The notes: generated by a model not told the origin, from the letters alone. A DNA stretch of 64,000 bases from Acanthosoma haemorrhoidale (GCA_930367205.1 OV884011.1:47133754-47197753), one strand, 5' to 3'; numbered from the stretch's first letter, positions 50,207 to 61,930 are shown. Program-made: numbers and translations.

Positions 50207-50829
50207 TTGGGCTAATCCGGGGTCAAAGCTTAATATTGGCTATGTGAATAGCCTTCAAATAAATTACCAACAAATGCATGTTAGTTATAAATTATAATCT
50301 CTAATAATAAATATATAAAAAAAAAAAGATGAGCTTATATTTGCAACAAAAAGATTCTTTCGGAATCCAAATGGATTGATTAAATTAAGCGCAATGGCAA
50401 CTGTACACATATTATTAATGTACACATATATACTGTACACTCGTATTATCAGAGCTGTTCCTGGAGCTGGCAGCCAAAATGCAGATGTTGGTCCCAAGAG
50501 ACCAAAAAACAGCCCATGGTCATTGTAAGGGTTCGTTCGTTATACCCTTCATAACAACAATTGTGATTGTTAGACCCTTCATAAGACGTCTACAGTCTGA
50601 ATTGTGATCCTCAACACAGATATGCAGATCCCTCGTGTATCCATTTAATATAGATTAAATTAATACCCTGGAGGATTCGCACAGGAAGTTCAAGTCACAC
50701 AAAATAATCTGATCAATTTCTTTCAATAAGGGGAATATATATGTTTCAAACGCTTGGCTTTTCTGTCAACTTAGAAGGCGACAAAGCGGTAACAAACATA
50801 AATACCCCTTCGAGCTGGAAACAGACTTT
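50207..50829. other. Intergenic, no gene seen
   Basis: Mostly AT-rich. A short open frame on the minus strand (50285-50497) is not family-like. The mariner element begins just to the right. Confidence 0.45.
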
Positions 50830-51612
50830 CTAGAATCTATTAGGTTGGTGCGAATGAAATGTCGGATTCTTAAGTGAATATATTAAACAGCATATCTTTT
50901 TCCAAAAGCTGCTTATTTTATCAAAATATGCTCCATTTACTTCAATACAATTTTCCCGATGAGATTTTAATGCATTGCAGATGCCTGTCTTGAAGAAATT
51001 CTGATCTTTAGAATCAATGAACTCTGATATGGCATTTTCGTACTGTTTAGCCCGTAAAAACAGTTCTAAATGTTTAAATAAATGAAAGTCGGTTGGCGAA
51101 AGATCCGGTGAATAAGGTGGGTGCTGCAAAATTTCAGATTTTAATTCATTTAATTTCGCAATTGTTTTGAACGATGTATAAATATGTGGCCGAGCGTTAA
51201 ATTGATTAAATCGGGTTAGCAATGATGAGCATACGTTCAAGCGATCCAGCTTATTTCGCTCGGTTAGTTCGTGCGGTATCCACTTATCCATTTTTTTCAC
51301 CTTGCCAATTTCAGAAAGACGTCGCAATATTGTTGTATGGTCAACTTCCATTCTGGCAGCAAGTTCCCTTGAAGAAACAATTGAATTCGTTTCCGCCAAT
51401 GCTTTCAAAGCATCATTTTTCACAGACGTTTCGGGTCTTCCACGCGGTTCATTTTGCAGGGAAAAATCACCGGACCGAAATTTTTCAAACCAACGCTACA
51501 CTTTTCGATCGTTCACAGTATTCTCCCCAAACGCCTGGTTTATATTGCGTGCAGCTTTTTTACCAAGTTTATACTCATATAAGAAAATTACACGAATATC
51601 GGTTGAATTCAT
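50830..51612 (-). pseudogene. Mariner transposase, central catalytic region deleted
   Basis: The start ATG is at 51612. The N-terminus (IRVIFLYEYKLGKKAARNIN, then FGENTVNDRKV, a stop, and RWFEKFRSGDFSL with the GRPE linker) forms the first helix-turn-helix. The open part from 51423 gives SSRELAARMEVDHTTILRRL, the second helix-turn-helix, and HELTERNKLDRLNVCSSLLTRF. Then comes a junction straight to NARPH, losing the TCDE segment with the first catalytic Asp; the second Asp (normally in QDNARPH) is replaced by Phe. HPPYSPDLSPTDFHLFKHL keeps the third Asp. The frame runs through the left terminal repeat to a TAG outside the element. One internal stop plus the deletion leave it catalytically dead. 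Confidence 0.88.
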
Positions 51613-51802
51613 ATCGGTGCAAAATTCAAAGCAAATAACAAAAGGGAACACTTTTGAGAAAATCTTCTTAGCTAAAATGTGACTCTAGTAATGGACAGTA
51701 CGACTATAAACCAGGCTATGCCAAAAACAAAAGCATAACAAAAACAGGGAGACAAACGTTCACATTTAAAGAAAATCCGACATTTCATACGCACCAACCA
51801 AA
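50840..51802 (-). mobile_element. Internally deleted mariner transposon with intact ends
   Basis: The terminal inverted repeats are GGTTGGTGCGAATGAAATGT at the left (from 50840 with leading TTA) and the complement of GGTTGGTGCGTATGAAATGT at the right (to 51802), differing by about two bases over roughly 29. They are flanked by TA at 50838-50839 and 51803-51804, the mariner target duplication. At 963 bp the element is about 320 bp shorter than a typical mariner of 1.28 kb. The loss lies in the middle of the transposase. The ends look usable by a transposase supplied in trans. Confidence 0.88.
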
Positions 51803-51804
51803 TA

Positions 51805-54335
51805 GATAAATAGTAGTCCTACCTGCAGTGAAGTACTTGTAAGATTAGGAGTACGTGCTCGTCAACAAAAGACGAAAGTATCCAAATGGTGCACCAAATG
51901 CTGTACTGACCTTTTTAGTAAGGGTTCTTGCCCTTAGGGTGATAATTAAATCATTTAACGGTGGCGAAAGTATCCAAAGCATACTAAGAAACTTCGAAAG
52001 ACGAAGGGAGGAATACGGAAGAGACAAAGTTACAACGGACTCGAAGGGTGTAGAATATGGGTTCATAAGACATGATTTTAACTAGGGGTAAGAGCTCTCT
52101 ACTCTTTTTCTGCCCTCGACGTTGGCTTAAGAATGGATACACCCCTAGAGGAAACCTATGATGACTCAGCAGCTTGAACTACTGGGAACCAAATATAACA
52201 TTCTACCATAAATATTATTCCAAAGTAAAATAACATGTTGAGTTCTTATAAGTATTAATGAAATACTGCGGGTTTTTTCCGTTTTATAGCCCAGTCATTT
52301 TTTTATGAAGTGTCAACTACACATATTACATTAAGTTCCCTACAGCATAAAGAAACATATTATTTATTATACCAAATTTTCATATTATGATTAGTTTTTC
52401 TTTTGTAACTTCAGTCAACCTCCAATTGGTCAACACGAACACCTTTGTGAGAGGAGAAAGGGGCATAGTGTTGAATCATTTATTTAAACTGAGCAGTTCT
52501 TGATGATTTACTCAAGCTCAAGAAGTATGGGTTCTTCAATATTGTAATTGACTGCAATAAGCACCTGAAGCATATTGTAGTCGATTCCGTCGGAATCATT
52601 TCATTCATGGCTAATAATATGCAAAATGTTTACAATTCGTATCAGATATGGAGGGGTGAAAATTAATTTTCTTCTCTGAAAACACCGCAAAACTGGATTT
52701 CTCACAATATTTGTTAACATATTTGCTAATTCATTATTTGTTTTTTCATTCAAAATTATTGTCAATTGATTGATTGTGTGTTAGCAACGCTAAAAATGTC
52801 TCAATTATCTAGCTAATCGCAGAAGAATTTACAAAGACCATCAGCTTGAATTTCCTCCAAAGATAAAAGGAAAATGTCCATTAAATTGCTGATTTAGCTA
52901 GTTTATGCTTGCTGGTAGGAAGGCCGTGGAGGGCCCTAGTGGGTACCTTGGGAGTACTCAAAGGCAGAATACTAATAGCGGGAGCGACTTAATATTCTAA
53001 TAGTCATCAGATCGTGGGAGGGGGTGGCGGGAAATTGCAACCCTTGCAAAAGTCCAGGGTGGGGGCGGGTATTTGTATCTTGATGAGGGGGTATCTTCTG
53101 GGAATATATTTCCCGCGCTAAGGGGCATAGGTAATAAATAAGTAGTAATTGCCAAGCCCGAAGGGAGAGGTTTGTATGTTTGTTTGTATCCGATATTCCA
53201 CGAAAGCGGGAAATATAATGAATAATGTTGGAAAATTAAAATAACAGAAAATATAAAACATATTAAACGAACCAAATAGGGCCCAACTAAAAATAAATAA
53301 AAGTCTTATCACAGAAGCTATGTTAAATTAAAAGGCTCACTAACATTAAAAACCGTAAAGCAAAAAGAGTTTGAATGATATTGTTGAATATGTTCCGAGT
53401 CGGATGGAGGATCTGAATGTACACATTCAACTGTGATAGTAAGAAATGGGCTGTATAAAGTATATTTGTACATAAGTTATTGAACGGATATGAAAAATTA
53501 GTTAAACATATATTTAATGAAATAAACTATAATACGTGCAAAAAGGATAAAGGACCAAAAGGATATGCAATAAGATTATAGATTTTAGTCAGTGAATTTA
53601 TAGAAGGAAAAATAAATTATAATGTATGTACAATAAAGTTAAAGTGTTCTTGCGTTTCAGCAGTGTGCTATGTATGGTACGGTCTATTGTTGAATGGTAT
53701 CGATTCCTCGTTTCTTCAGGTAATTAATTAATTTTAGGTCTATGGCGTTAAACGAATATGTTAGATGAACTTACAAATCAATTGTTTTTGTGGCTGGCCA
53801 GCCATCATGTTACATCAGCCTGCTCCTCCAGCGTGAATGTACAGTAGAAACCCACTAAATTAGAAAGGAGGGGGAAAGGAAAAATAAAAATCCTTTCAAA
53901 ACATTAATTATTAGAGAAAAAAAATATAAAAGGGCAAGGAATATTACAGGCCCGATCAAGATATTTTTTCCTTTAGACCTGCCAAGATTAACGCCGCTTT
54001 AGGTCTGCGGATGCTGCTGATCTTTGAAATTTGGGAAACGAACTTTGATGGTTTTATTCAGCACTTGTTCGAATAAAATCAGATTCTTCTTCACATCTAA
54101 CGCTCTAAGTTTGCGTTCTAGAGTACTCTACTTCAACACTTGACAGATATTTCAAAAACGTTATAAGAGTTGACAATTGAAATCAGGTATTTCGTATGTT
54201 TCTCCCGGTTTTGTAATACTTTTTATATAACATTTTTAGCTTGTTTGTAATATTTTTAAAAATTGTAATTATTATATTCAGACCGCAAAATTCAGGGAAT
54301 GCAAGGCTTCCAGACCATTCGTCCTGTAACTATGG
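51805..54335. other. Intergenic, no gene seen
   Basis: Mixed, mostly AT-rich. A plus-strand frame at 51855-52085 is basic but unrecognised. A G-rich patch at 52920-53170 has no repeat or gene identity. Confidence 0.4.
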
Positions 54336-54669
54336 TTCTTTATTGTGCTAAACTTACAATCTGCCTTTTTTATTAGGCAATAAGTAATTACGATAAATGC
54401 TCTCATTCATACCATATTTACAATTCATCACTCACAAATATTTACAGACAGCCCAGAGGCCTATCAAATCCACATGCGAAAGAGAAAGCGGAGTCTTGGG
54501 AAGTCCCCCACGCTCCTCCGTCAGCCGCGTCACCTGATACGAGCCTGTGGAGCCTGGCCTGACCAAGAGCGTGAGAGGCAGAGACGCTCAGGACATTATT
54601 GGAGAAATTGGCCATTGCCAGGACTCCCACTGTCACGCGTATATAGTAGGTCACGAGGCCACTGCCGTT

Positions 54670-56190
54670 TCAGTCTCCGAGGAGGATTATAGCGATGAGT
54701 GGTAGCTCTATTCCGTATGTCCAGATTGGCTTAAGTATAACTTTGTAGATTAGTAATTTATTTTCTATCGAGAGATGGGATGTCCTTTGAAGTAGTCTGT
54801 ACAGTTGTCCAAAGCGCCTGTTTAGTTCTTGTCTTTTTAGTCTCGTATGTGGGTTCCAGGTCAGTCGTTTGTTCAATGGTCCCAACCCACAACCTAAGTA
54901 CCGTACTGTCTCGGATACAGGGAGAGTAAGAGAATTAAAATAAACTAGTGGGCAAGACTTGCGACAAAGGGTGAAAGTAATGTGGGCACATTATGCTTCA
55001 TTAACTTTGATCTGCCATTGGTTGCACCATACTCGATCTCGTCCAGGTGTTTTTGAAGGTTATGGGATGCTATGTTGGGGTCTTTGTGGGATGACAAGAC
55101 TGTAGTGTCATCTGCAAATGTGGCCAGGAAGGTATTGGGAGTAGAGGGGACATCAGCGGTGTATAGGTTATAGAGGATTGGACCCAGGACATTGCCCTGT
55201 GGAACTCCTGCATTTATGGGATAGTAGTTAAAATATTCTAAACCACAGCGGACTTGGAAGAAGCGGTTTGAAAGGCAGGACTGTAGGATTAGGAAAAGAG
55301 TCTGTGGTAAATATCTTTTGAGCTTGTAGAGCAAACCTGCATGCCAAACCCTGTCAAAAGCTAGAGCTATATCAAGAAAGGCAGCAGTGCAATACTGTTT
55401 GGTTTCAAGGGCTGAGGAGATGTGATCAATAACGCGAAGGCCTTGTTGAGCAGTGAAATGTCGTTGGTGGAAACCAAACTGGTGTGTGAGAAAAAGGTTT
55501 TTGGATTCAACAATTGGATGTAGCCGTTTTAGTAGGAGTTTCTCAAATATTTTTGAGGGGATAGGGAGTAGGCTAATTGGATGATAAGATGAGGCGTCAT
55601 TGGGTGGTTTACCGAGTTTGGCGAATAGGACAATAATGGAATGTTTCCAGAGGAGAGAAAAGTGCGTCGTTCGGATAATGCAATTATATATGTAGGTTAG
55701 GAAGATTATGGCTTTAGGAGGAAGTTGTTTGAGAATTCGAGGAGTAAGGAGATCATATCCAGGGGATTTTCGGTAAGGTAAGTTTTTCAGAAGGGAATTT
55801 GACCTCAGAGGGGTTAACGGCTTTTGGTGGAAGAGAGAGAGAGAGGAATAGGTGAAGTGAGGAAATCTTCCGCAGTTGTGGTGTGAGAATGGTTTTGATG
55901 AGAAATGTGAGGTGTGAAAGTATGGGTAAGATGAAAACAAATTCTTTCGACCTATCCCCATCCGAAGCTGCCCAGGACCCATCATCACGACGGAGTGGAT
56001 GTGAAACAGGTTGATACTTTAGGATTTTTTTGGTTACATTCCACAACGAGTTATCCCTGGTAGACAGAGAGGAGAGGTAGGAATTGAAAGAATCGGAACG
56101 GAAGGATGCCAATCGCCGCTTTACCAATCGGTAGTACTGATTGTACGAGCGGCGATCAGCAGGATGACGTGATCTTTGCCACACTGCTCT
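54670..56190 (-). pseudogene. LINE ORF2, reverse transcriptase domain
   Basis: Minus-strand frames give KSPGYDLLTPRILKQL, then YHPISLLPIPSKIFEKLL (the R in PISLL-type motif 2), QFGFHQRHFTAQQ, FLDIALAFDRVWH (motif A with its Asp pair), NAGVPQGNVLGPILY (motif B) and TFADDTTVL (motif C; FADD at 55107-55118). The thumb follows (KRLTWNPHTRLKRQEL, LLIYKVILKPIWTYGIEL) and is then cut by the internal deletion. The catalytic Asp residues are intact, but a frameshift near 55760-55980 separates the upstream linker (WQRSRHPADRRSYNQYYRL and onward) from the catalytic domain, and another near 54945 splits off the thumb. It would reverse-transcribe element RNA at the nick if intact. Confidence 0.85.
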
Positions 56191-56239
56191 GGAGCGGCGT
56201 TAGGATTGGATTAGATTTTTGAGATGCTGAGGTAAACGA

Positions 56240-57025
56240 TTATGATTGTGGATTTTTGGGTGACGATGCCTCCCAAGCCGACCTCTGGACCAGAGTAGTA
56301 AAATAATGCACTGCATCGTCTAGGTCTTGGGATGTTTTCAGGGACAATTTGAGGTCTACGGACTCTGTAAGAAGCTGGCGGAAGTGGTCCCAGTCAACTG
56401 GGCCTCTTATAAATGAGGGAGGAGGTAGTTTGTGTATTGGTCTTAGGGAAATGGTTAATAATAAAGGACTATGATCAGAGGAGAGGTCATCGAGGGGCGT
56501 GAGTGAATAGTTTAGTGTTCCTAAACTATTGTAGTGATAGTGGGGCAATGTTTCCGAGTGAGTGAAGACAGTAAAGCACGTCCTTGTGTATTCCTCGGTC
56601 TTGACCCCCCAGTGTTGGTGCTTCGCATTAAAGTCCCCACCCACAAGGAAACGATGTCCGATGGAGTCTAGAAAGGAGATGAATTGGGAGTCGTGAATGG
56701 ATTTATTGGAAGGGCAGTACACTGATGCAGGTGTAAGCGGAAAAGCGAAGGTGGTGATTGACACTTCAGTAGATTGAAGGAAATCATGTGTACGAAAGGA
56801 ACTATGTGGTGGGATATGGAATTATGGACAATGACAGCGGTGCCTGCATGAGCTGTTCCATCTGGGTGATCAGTTTGATAAGTCTGGTACTGTCGAACGT
56901 TAAAAGGTCGTTTACTCGTAAGTCATGTTTCAGTAATAAGAGCCACGTCGATGTTTTTGTCATGGAGTAGTACTGTCAGTTCGTTAGTGTGGGTGCGAAC
57001 ACCATTCGCATTCCAAAGGAGAATG
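56240..57025 (-). pseudogene. LINE ORF2, APE-type endonuclease domain
   Basis: From about 57025 on the minus strand, ILLWNANGVRTHTNEL opens the domain, followed by DVALITET then a stop where tryptophan is normal. HAGTAVIVHNSISHH comes next and, in the open frame from 56764, VYCPSN, LVGGDFNAKHQHWG (the GDFNAKH catalytic motif) and LSSDHSPLLLTI (the SDH motif). All the landmark residues of apurinic-type endonucleases are visible, in order. At least one stop and a frameshift around 56770 break the frame. The domain would nick target DNA to prime reverse transcription. Confidence 0.82.
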
Positions 57026-57313
57026 GATAAGGAGTCAGAAGGAATGGGTTTTGTTTAACGGGGATGAGGTAGGAGACAAGATTTGTAAGAAGGGAAATGA
57101 GAGGGGTAATTAGGGTTCTGAATTCTGTAAGGAATGATGTTAATATGCTAGTGAGATCTGAAGAGCGTGAAGGTGGAGGAATATGCGAGATGTGTTGAGG
57201 ATGGGATTGGGTTTGCTGGTTGACGGGATGAGCGGAATGCTGAGGAAGAGAAACCTGCGGACGAGTAGTGGGCAGTGCCCGTGACTGCTCTCTGTTCCGA
57301 ACGGCATGCGCAA
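57026..57313 (-). pseudogene. Remnant of LINE ORF1 (gag-like) C-terminus
   Basis: Minus-strand reading just upstream of the endonuclease gives a Pro/Gln/Ser/His-rich segment followed by LTSILTSFLTEFRTLI-type leucine-rich sequence, the usual end of Jockey-clade ORF1, overlapping the start of ORF2. It is cut at its 5' side at 57313. The call depends mainly on position. Confidence 0.45.
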
Positions 57314-57503
57314 AAACTCTCGTCCTGTAAAAGGTTTTATTTTTATCTCAATTACATCCACACCATACGTGTTCTATTCGCCAGTATCAATGACTGGTGA
57401 TCAAAATAACCTAATAATTTATTAAATAGTGTTTCCAAATTATCAACAGAGACCCAAATGCTACTGTGCGTAAAGTTCTAAAACTAATTTGTAACAAAGA
57501 GCC
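57314..57503. repeat. Direct repeat D, copy 1
   Basis: Almost identical to 58267-58443 (starting AAACTCTCGTCCTGTAAAAG and ending TTTGTAACAAAGAGCC). This copy has about 13 extra bases in the middle and a few substitutions. It begins exactly where LINE homology ends. Confidence 0.85.
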
Positions 57504-58266
57504 TCGGTGTTTTCGCGAAAATCGCACATCCAATCAGTACAATCCAAATTTATGATCTATGTCTATAAATATGTATATGTTTTAACTTATCATAATAGTA
57601 AAATGGACTATAATAACGGTTTTAAAAAGTATAAGCTTTCTCTTAGAATCTTATTGCATTCCTATTGTTCTATTATTATTTATTCATTTTCTCCTCCGTT
57701 CGGTAATCGAGGAGTCCAATAAGCACAAGGACACCGGAACGCATCCCATGAGACTCTAGTCAGATGTCAAGGTTCGACTATTTATGCTCATTTGGGGTTA
57801 CCACGCTTCTAAACGGGTGCTTGTTTTGGCTTTTCCGATTTAAATATCTAAAATTTATTAATATTAAGTGTATGGGAACACCTGTATAATTAAAACGGTA
57901 CATATTGTACGTTCCTGTTACAAACCGTAATCAACGTTTTTTCCTCCAGAAATTATTCGCAAACCCCCTTCTCCCCTGACGTTTTAAGTCAATCATTTAA
58001 AATCCTTTTGACTTCTTGAACCGGCCTAAGCATCAGCTCTTAAATTTTAGTGAAACGGGTCCGACTTTTCTTCACGTGTAACCGTTTCATCACCATATTT
58101 CTTTAAAATTTCAAACCTATCGAATAATTTGTATGACCGCTACCATATATACCTACAGTTTTTCGTTTCAACATTTATAATTATTTTATTGAGAATTTAC
58201 AATATTTTAAAATTGATCCAAGCATTAAAATATAGGAATTTAATTGGTTTGACTGGACTATGACGG
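57504..58266. other. Spacer between direct repeats, no gene seen
   Basis: About 760 bp of AT-rich, non-coding sequence between the two D copies. The 71-codon frame at 57507-57722 is not family-like. Confidence 0.4.
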
Positions 58267-58443
58267 AAACTCTCGTCCTGTAAAAGGTTTTATTTTTATC
58301 TCAATTACATCCACACCACTCAATTATCAATGACTGGTGATCAAAATAACCTAATAATTTATTAAATAGTGTTTCCAAATTATCAACAGAGACCCAAATG
58401 CTACTGCGCGTAAAGTTTTAAAACTAATTTGTAACAAAGAGCC
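58267..58443. repeat. Direct repeat D, copy 2
   Basis: Second copy of the D repeat in the same orientation, about 950 bp downstream of the first, with a 13-bp deletion relative to it. Its ends do not have TG...CA, so a classical LTR is not supported. Confidence 0.85.
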
Positions 58444-58669
58444 GTCTGTTTGTAAATAACGTCTGTTTACTTTTTTTGAAAACAGGTAAACAACGTACGC
58501 TAAACACTCTAATAGAAAATAGTAGAATAAATTTCAGTATTTGTACATGAAAAAACCCAAGTCCCCTCAGGCAAGAAGTGACTGGAAGCAAGATAACATT
58601 AATAAGAGAGGTGACACCCCAGTTGGTAACAAGGCGGGCGAGGAACAAGAAGACTAAAAAAAAAAAGTA

Positions 58670-59100
58670 AAAGTAGCGCGCCGCGCCCTCCTACAGCTCG
58701 TTACCACTAAACGTATTAAAATGGCGCTCGGGTCGGCCATTTTAGCTGCCCCACCCACCCAGTTAAATGTTCACGGTCGAATTAATTCCCTTAAAGGGAA
58801 AAACTGACTGGGGAAGAAATACCATTAATTTGAGGGGGCCCTTACGCAGGCCGCAGGGCCACTGGAGGGCTCCGGATCCTTCCCTTCTTCTTCTTGATTC
58901 TTCCACTTGAGCCCCTCCGAGGGCGGTCAGGTGCCTTTGAGCCTCCGTCATTAGGGCGAATGCCTTTTAATTTTAGGATCCTCGTCAAGCCTGCCCTTAT
59001 ATCCTTCTCTCTCGCTACAAAGTGCTGCGACAGAAAATTACATAAACGGACCATAATGAGTCCTACATCAAATAATTTCTTGGCAGAGGTCTCCTTGTGA
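58670..59100. promoter_or_regulatory. GC-rich island with inverted Pho/YY1-like motifs
   Basis: The GC-richest block in this part of the window. TAAAATGGC at 58717-58725 and its complement GCCATTTTA at 58736-58744 face each other across 10 bases; GCCAT is the core of the Pho/YY1 zinc-finger site found in promoters and Polycomb response elements. Homeodomain-type TTAATT words lie near 58772 and 58826. Open frames on both strands (such as 58894-59100) overlap and lack family features. Enhancer or promoter function is inference. Confidence 0.35.
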
Positions 59101-60239
59101 CTGTTCCTTGTCGTGAATGGGGACCAAAATTGTCAACCATTATGTGTACGGAAAAATTAAGTGATAATATCTCTACTTTCCTGGGAATATATCCCTTTAG
59201 AACAAAAGTTGCTGTTGGATTAATTCAAACTGTTCCGTGCAAAAGGTCACCCAGCTATTACGCAAATAGTCCGCAACTTAACTCAACAAGCACCACAGAA
59301 ATTGCATGGAACGCTACTCTCCAGTCTCGGTGGGCATGGACCACGGTACAGGTCCAGGGCAAATCAGAACAGGACTGCATGTCTGCAACTATATATCGGA
59401 TCAAGCCCAACTCAATCACCACAGAGTAGATTTTCCCAGGGTTTTCTGGGTAGAGAGGAAATACGAGGCTGGCCAAAAACAAAATATGAAAACAAGAGGT
59501 AGAAAGGAACGAGATGCCACAACATCGAGAATTAGAACAATTAAATAACAGTAGTGTTAAGTTTTATTTTGGCCCGCGTGGTAATCTTAGCGCGATAAGA
59601 CTATTTTGATTGCGTCCATCTTTAAGTTTTAAGTATCCAACCCCTGAAATAAGCAGCGTGAAAATATTGTAACATACGTTCGGGGCTCGGGAATCTTATA
59701 TATCTCCACCTACGGCACTACTATTCCCCGGATTAAATAAGAAAATACAATACGTAAATGCTCGTATTCTTAGGAATAACACATGTTTATCTCTAATCCT
59801 TTTCTAACAGGGTCTGCACTTGAACTTTGCTGGACTTAGGCTTGACACTGAACATCGCTCTTAGGAGAAACCTATGTTAAATTATTTGCAGCTTGGGCCT
59901 GAGAAAACCGACGATAACTTTCCATCTTACCTATTAATTCTGGTTAGAATGTTGAGCTCATTCTACGTGAAATACTAAAGCCTTTTTGTTTTATTATCAA
60001 GTCATTTTTTGCAATGATGGGTGAGACCCATGTGGCATCAAGCCCTGTCTTGAAAAACTTGAAAATAGTTGTTCAAAAACTCGGGCGAACTAACACACCC
60101 TGACTGGACACTCCTTATAACATGCAATTTACTCAGTAACTATACATATTCAATACTATAGGAATAGGTAATTCAAGAACTATGTATGTTGGGTACGTAT
60201 GAATTTATTCATTAAATTCAAATAGTCAGAAAACACAAA
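59101..60239. other. Intergenic, no gene recognised
   Basis: A 110-codon plus-strand frame at 59097-59429 is overlapped by frames on the other strand and in other phases. It shows no signal peptide, domain or family match that I recognise, so it is not called as a gene. The remainder is AT-rich. Confidence 0.35.
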
Positions 60240-60825
60240 AAAACGAACGAAAACTTAACTTAAAAACTTCTTGGAGAACGATTACTCGCATCGATATGTT
60301 GTTCCAAATGTTGTTTTATTGGTCAATTAATTCACTTTAAATTCGGTGAGAGTACTGCTGCAGTTTCGTTTTATTGCGAAGCGGTTGATACAAATATCAC
60401 AAAAGAAGTCCACAAATCTAGGTTTGAAGAATTGAAGTAAAGATAAAGCTTAGATTTTTTATTTTTTGTAGTTAGCATCCACTCCAGTTTGAGCTTGTTC
60501 TTGCCTGCAGGGTAAATGAGACAGACAGTTTTCAGAAAAACGTTTCAGCTTTGACTCGAACGATCCATGGACACTAGTATTGGTAAATGACAATGGGGTG
60601 TTCAAGAAGGTTAGATGTGCAGTCATGTCACAGACGAAAGCGAGATACTAATACCATCTAATGGTTTCAAGGAGGGGAGAGATGTGAGAAAGTCCTTCAT
60701 TTTCTTTTAGATAAGTTGAAACATCACTGCTTGATTTCCAGAACCTTTCCAAAGACTTTTTTCGTGAGAGCCAACGATCACCGCAATAGAGAACTAATTC
60801 TCCATGTTCCATTTCCACTTGCTCA
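60240..60825 (-). pseudogene. hAT-like transposase fragment (copy 1)
   Basis: Minus-strand translation from 60825 gives QVEMEHGELVLYCGDRWLSR followed by KSLERFWKSSSDV, the WLSRxxxLERF signature of hAT transposases and their domesticated relatives (ZBED5, SCAND3, GTF2IRD2 group). It continues LAFVCDMTAHLTFLN (normally LAFLxDxTxHLNxLN), FESKLKRFSENCLSHLPC, and after stops LLQFFKPRFVDF and LTEFKVN. All are in family order. Several stops and frameshifts, and the absence of both ends, make it a relic. A second copy lies at the right end of the window. Confidence 0.68.
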
Positions 60826-61680
60826 TTTCACTAGTAATAGGGCATCAAAAAGAGCAAGGATTTCTTAAAGGTCCCTACAGAATTTAATTGCGCTACGTAG
60901 CCCATAAATTCTACTCTTACTAGGCACTATAAATCTACTGAAAAACTATATAACTTCTATATAGGGACTGAGGAGTAAACCAAGAAATAAATAGATCAAA
61001 AAAGGAAGGTCGGGGAAGGTGGAAGTGAAAAGTGGGAATACATGTGCCTGTTGATTTTCAGAAAACATCCGATGTCTTCGCATCCTTTGTCTTTTGCCAT
61101 CTGGATCACATGCACCGGGAGGACTAGAAAAGTGGTGCCACCCGATTCCCTTGTGTTTACCCCCTGATCCAGCAAATACTTCTCCCAAGTCGATGAGGTC
61201 CTTAAGTCATAATTTCCTCACTTCAATGTGAACGGACATGAGTTAAATAATAAGTATTTATTCATTCGTAAAATATTAAACATATCCAAGGATAGATATA
61301 TTATTGTCTAATGTGATCGATTTGAAAATGAAACAAATTTGAGGAGTAGTTTTTAGTTAAGAGTTTCTAACTGACTTGTTCCTGTTTTTATCTTACTTTT
61401 AATATTCACTTGTACTTTTTTGCACAGGTATTTTTGTGAATTGACAATCTGTGGTGGGAATCATAATGTATTCTTCTCCTTTTTTTTTTCTGTATAGCAC
61501 TTTCAGAATAGGGGGAGTACCCCTTCTAAAGAAAAAATGTATATGAAAAGGAAGATTTACAGAAAAAATAAAGAAAAAAGTGAGAAAGAAAAGGGTAAAT
61601 GTGAAAGAACTAGATAGAAGATCCAGTGCAACAGTGGATGAGAGTGCAGACGGCATCTTTTGTTTTATCCTGATTATAAT
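60826..61680. other. Intergenic, no gene seen
   Basis: May include a little more of the hAT relic at its left. Otherwise AT-rich with purine-rich runs at 61540-61620. Confidence 0.4.
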
Positions 61681-61930
61681 TTAGAGCGACCGACTCTGCC
61701 CTAATGAGGGGGTGGTTCCTTCAGAGGTTTCTCCATTAATGGCAAAACAGTACAATGGCGCCCCCTTCGTTACACCGGCATAGTGTAACACTAATCAACG
61801 CCTCTTTCTACAGTTATGAATATTTAAATCCACCCTCATTGGTCCGCGGCTGGTACACGCCCCCAGCATCTCCAACGTCTCACCCTCGATCTCTAACCTC
61901 GCGTCTCCTTAAGGAGCACTGAATAATTCA
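61681..61930. other. GC-richer non-coding island
   Basis: Contains the inverted repeat GTTACAC / GTGTAAC (61769-61775, 61783-61789) across seven bases, an ATGGCGCC word just to its left, and a C-rich right half. No open frame of note. Candidate regulatory DNA or an unknown repeat. Confidence 0.3.

Larger units (their letters stand above)
54336..57313 (-). mobile_element. Jockey-type LINE, longest copy in window
   Basis: Order on the minus strand: end of a gag-like ORF1 (57313-57026), ORF2 endonuclease (57025-56240), reverse transcriptase (56190-54670), then 3' UTR to about 54336 with AATAAAG near its end. It is truncated at its 5' side, where sequence identical to a separate repeat begins at 57314. 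Stops, frameshifts and a deletion of about 217 bp at 54702/54703 (relative to the copy at 35.8-36.6 kb) mean it is inactive. Confidence 0.85.

Noticed and set aside
51855..52085. 76-codon basic plus-strand frame next to the mariner
   Set aside because: Opposed by a frame of the same size on the other strand; no transposase or other family motif.
59097..59429. 110-codon plus-strand open frame
   Set aside because: Frames on both strands overlap it, no domain or signal was recognised, and the composition is GC-biased enough to give chance frames.
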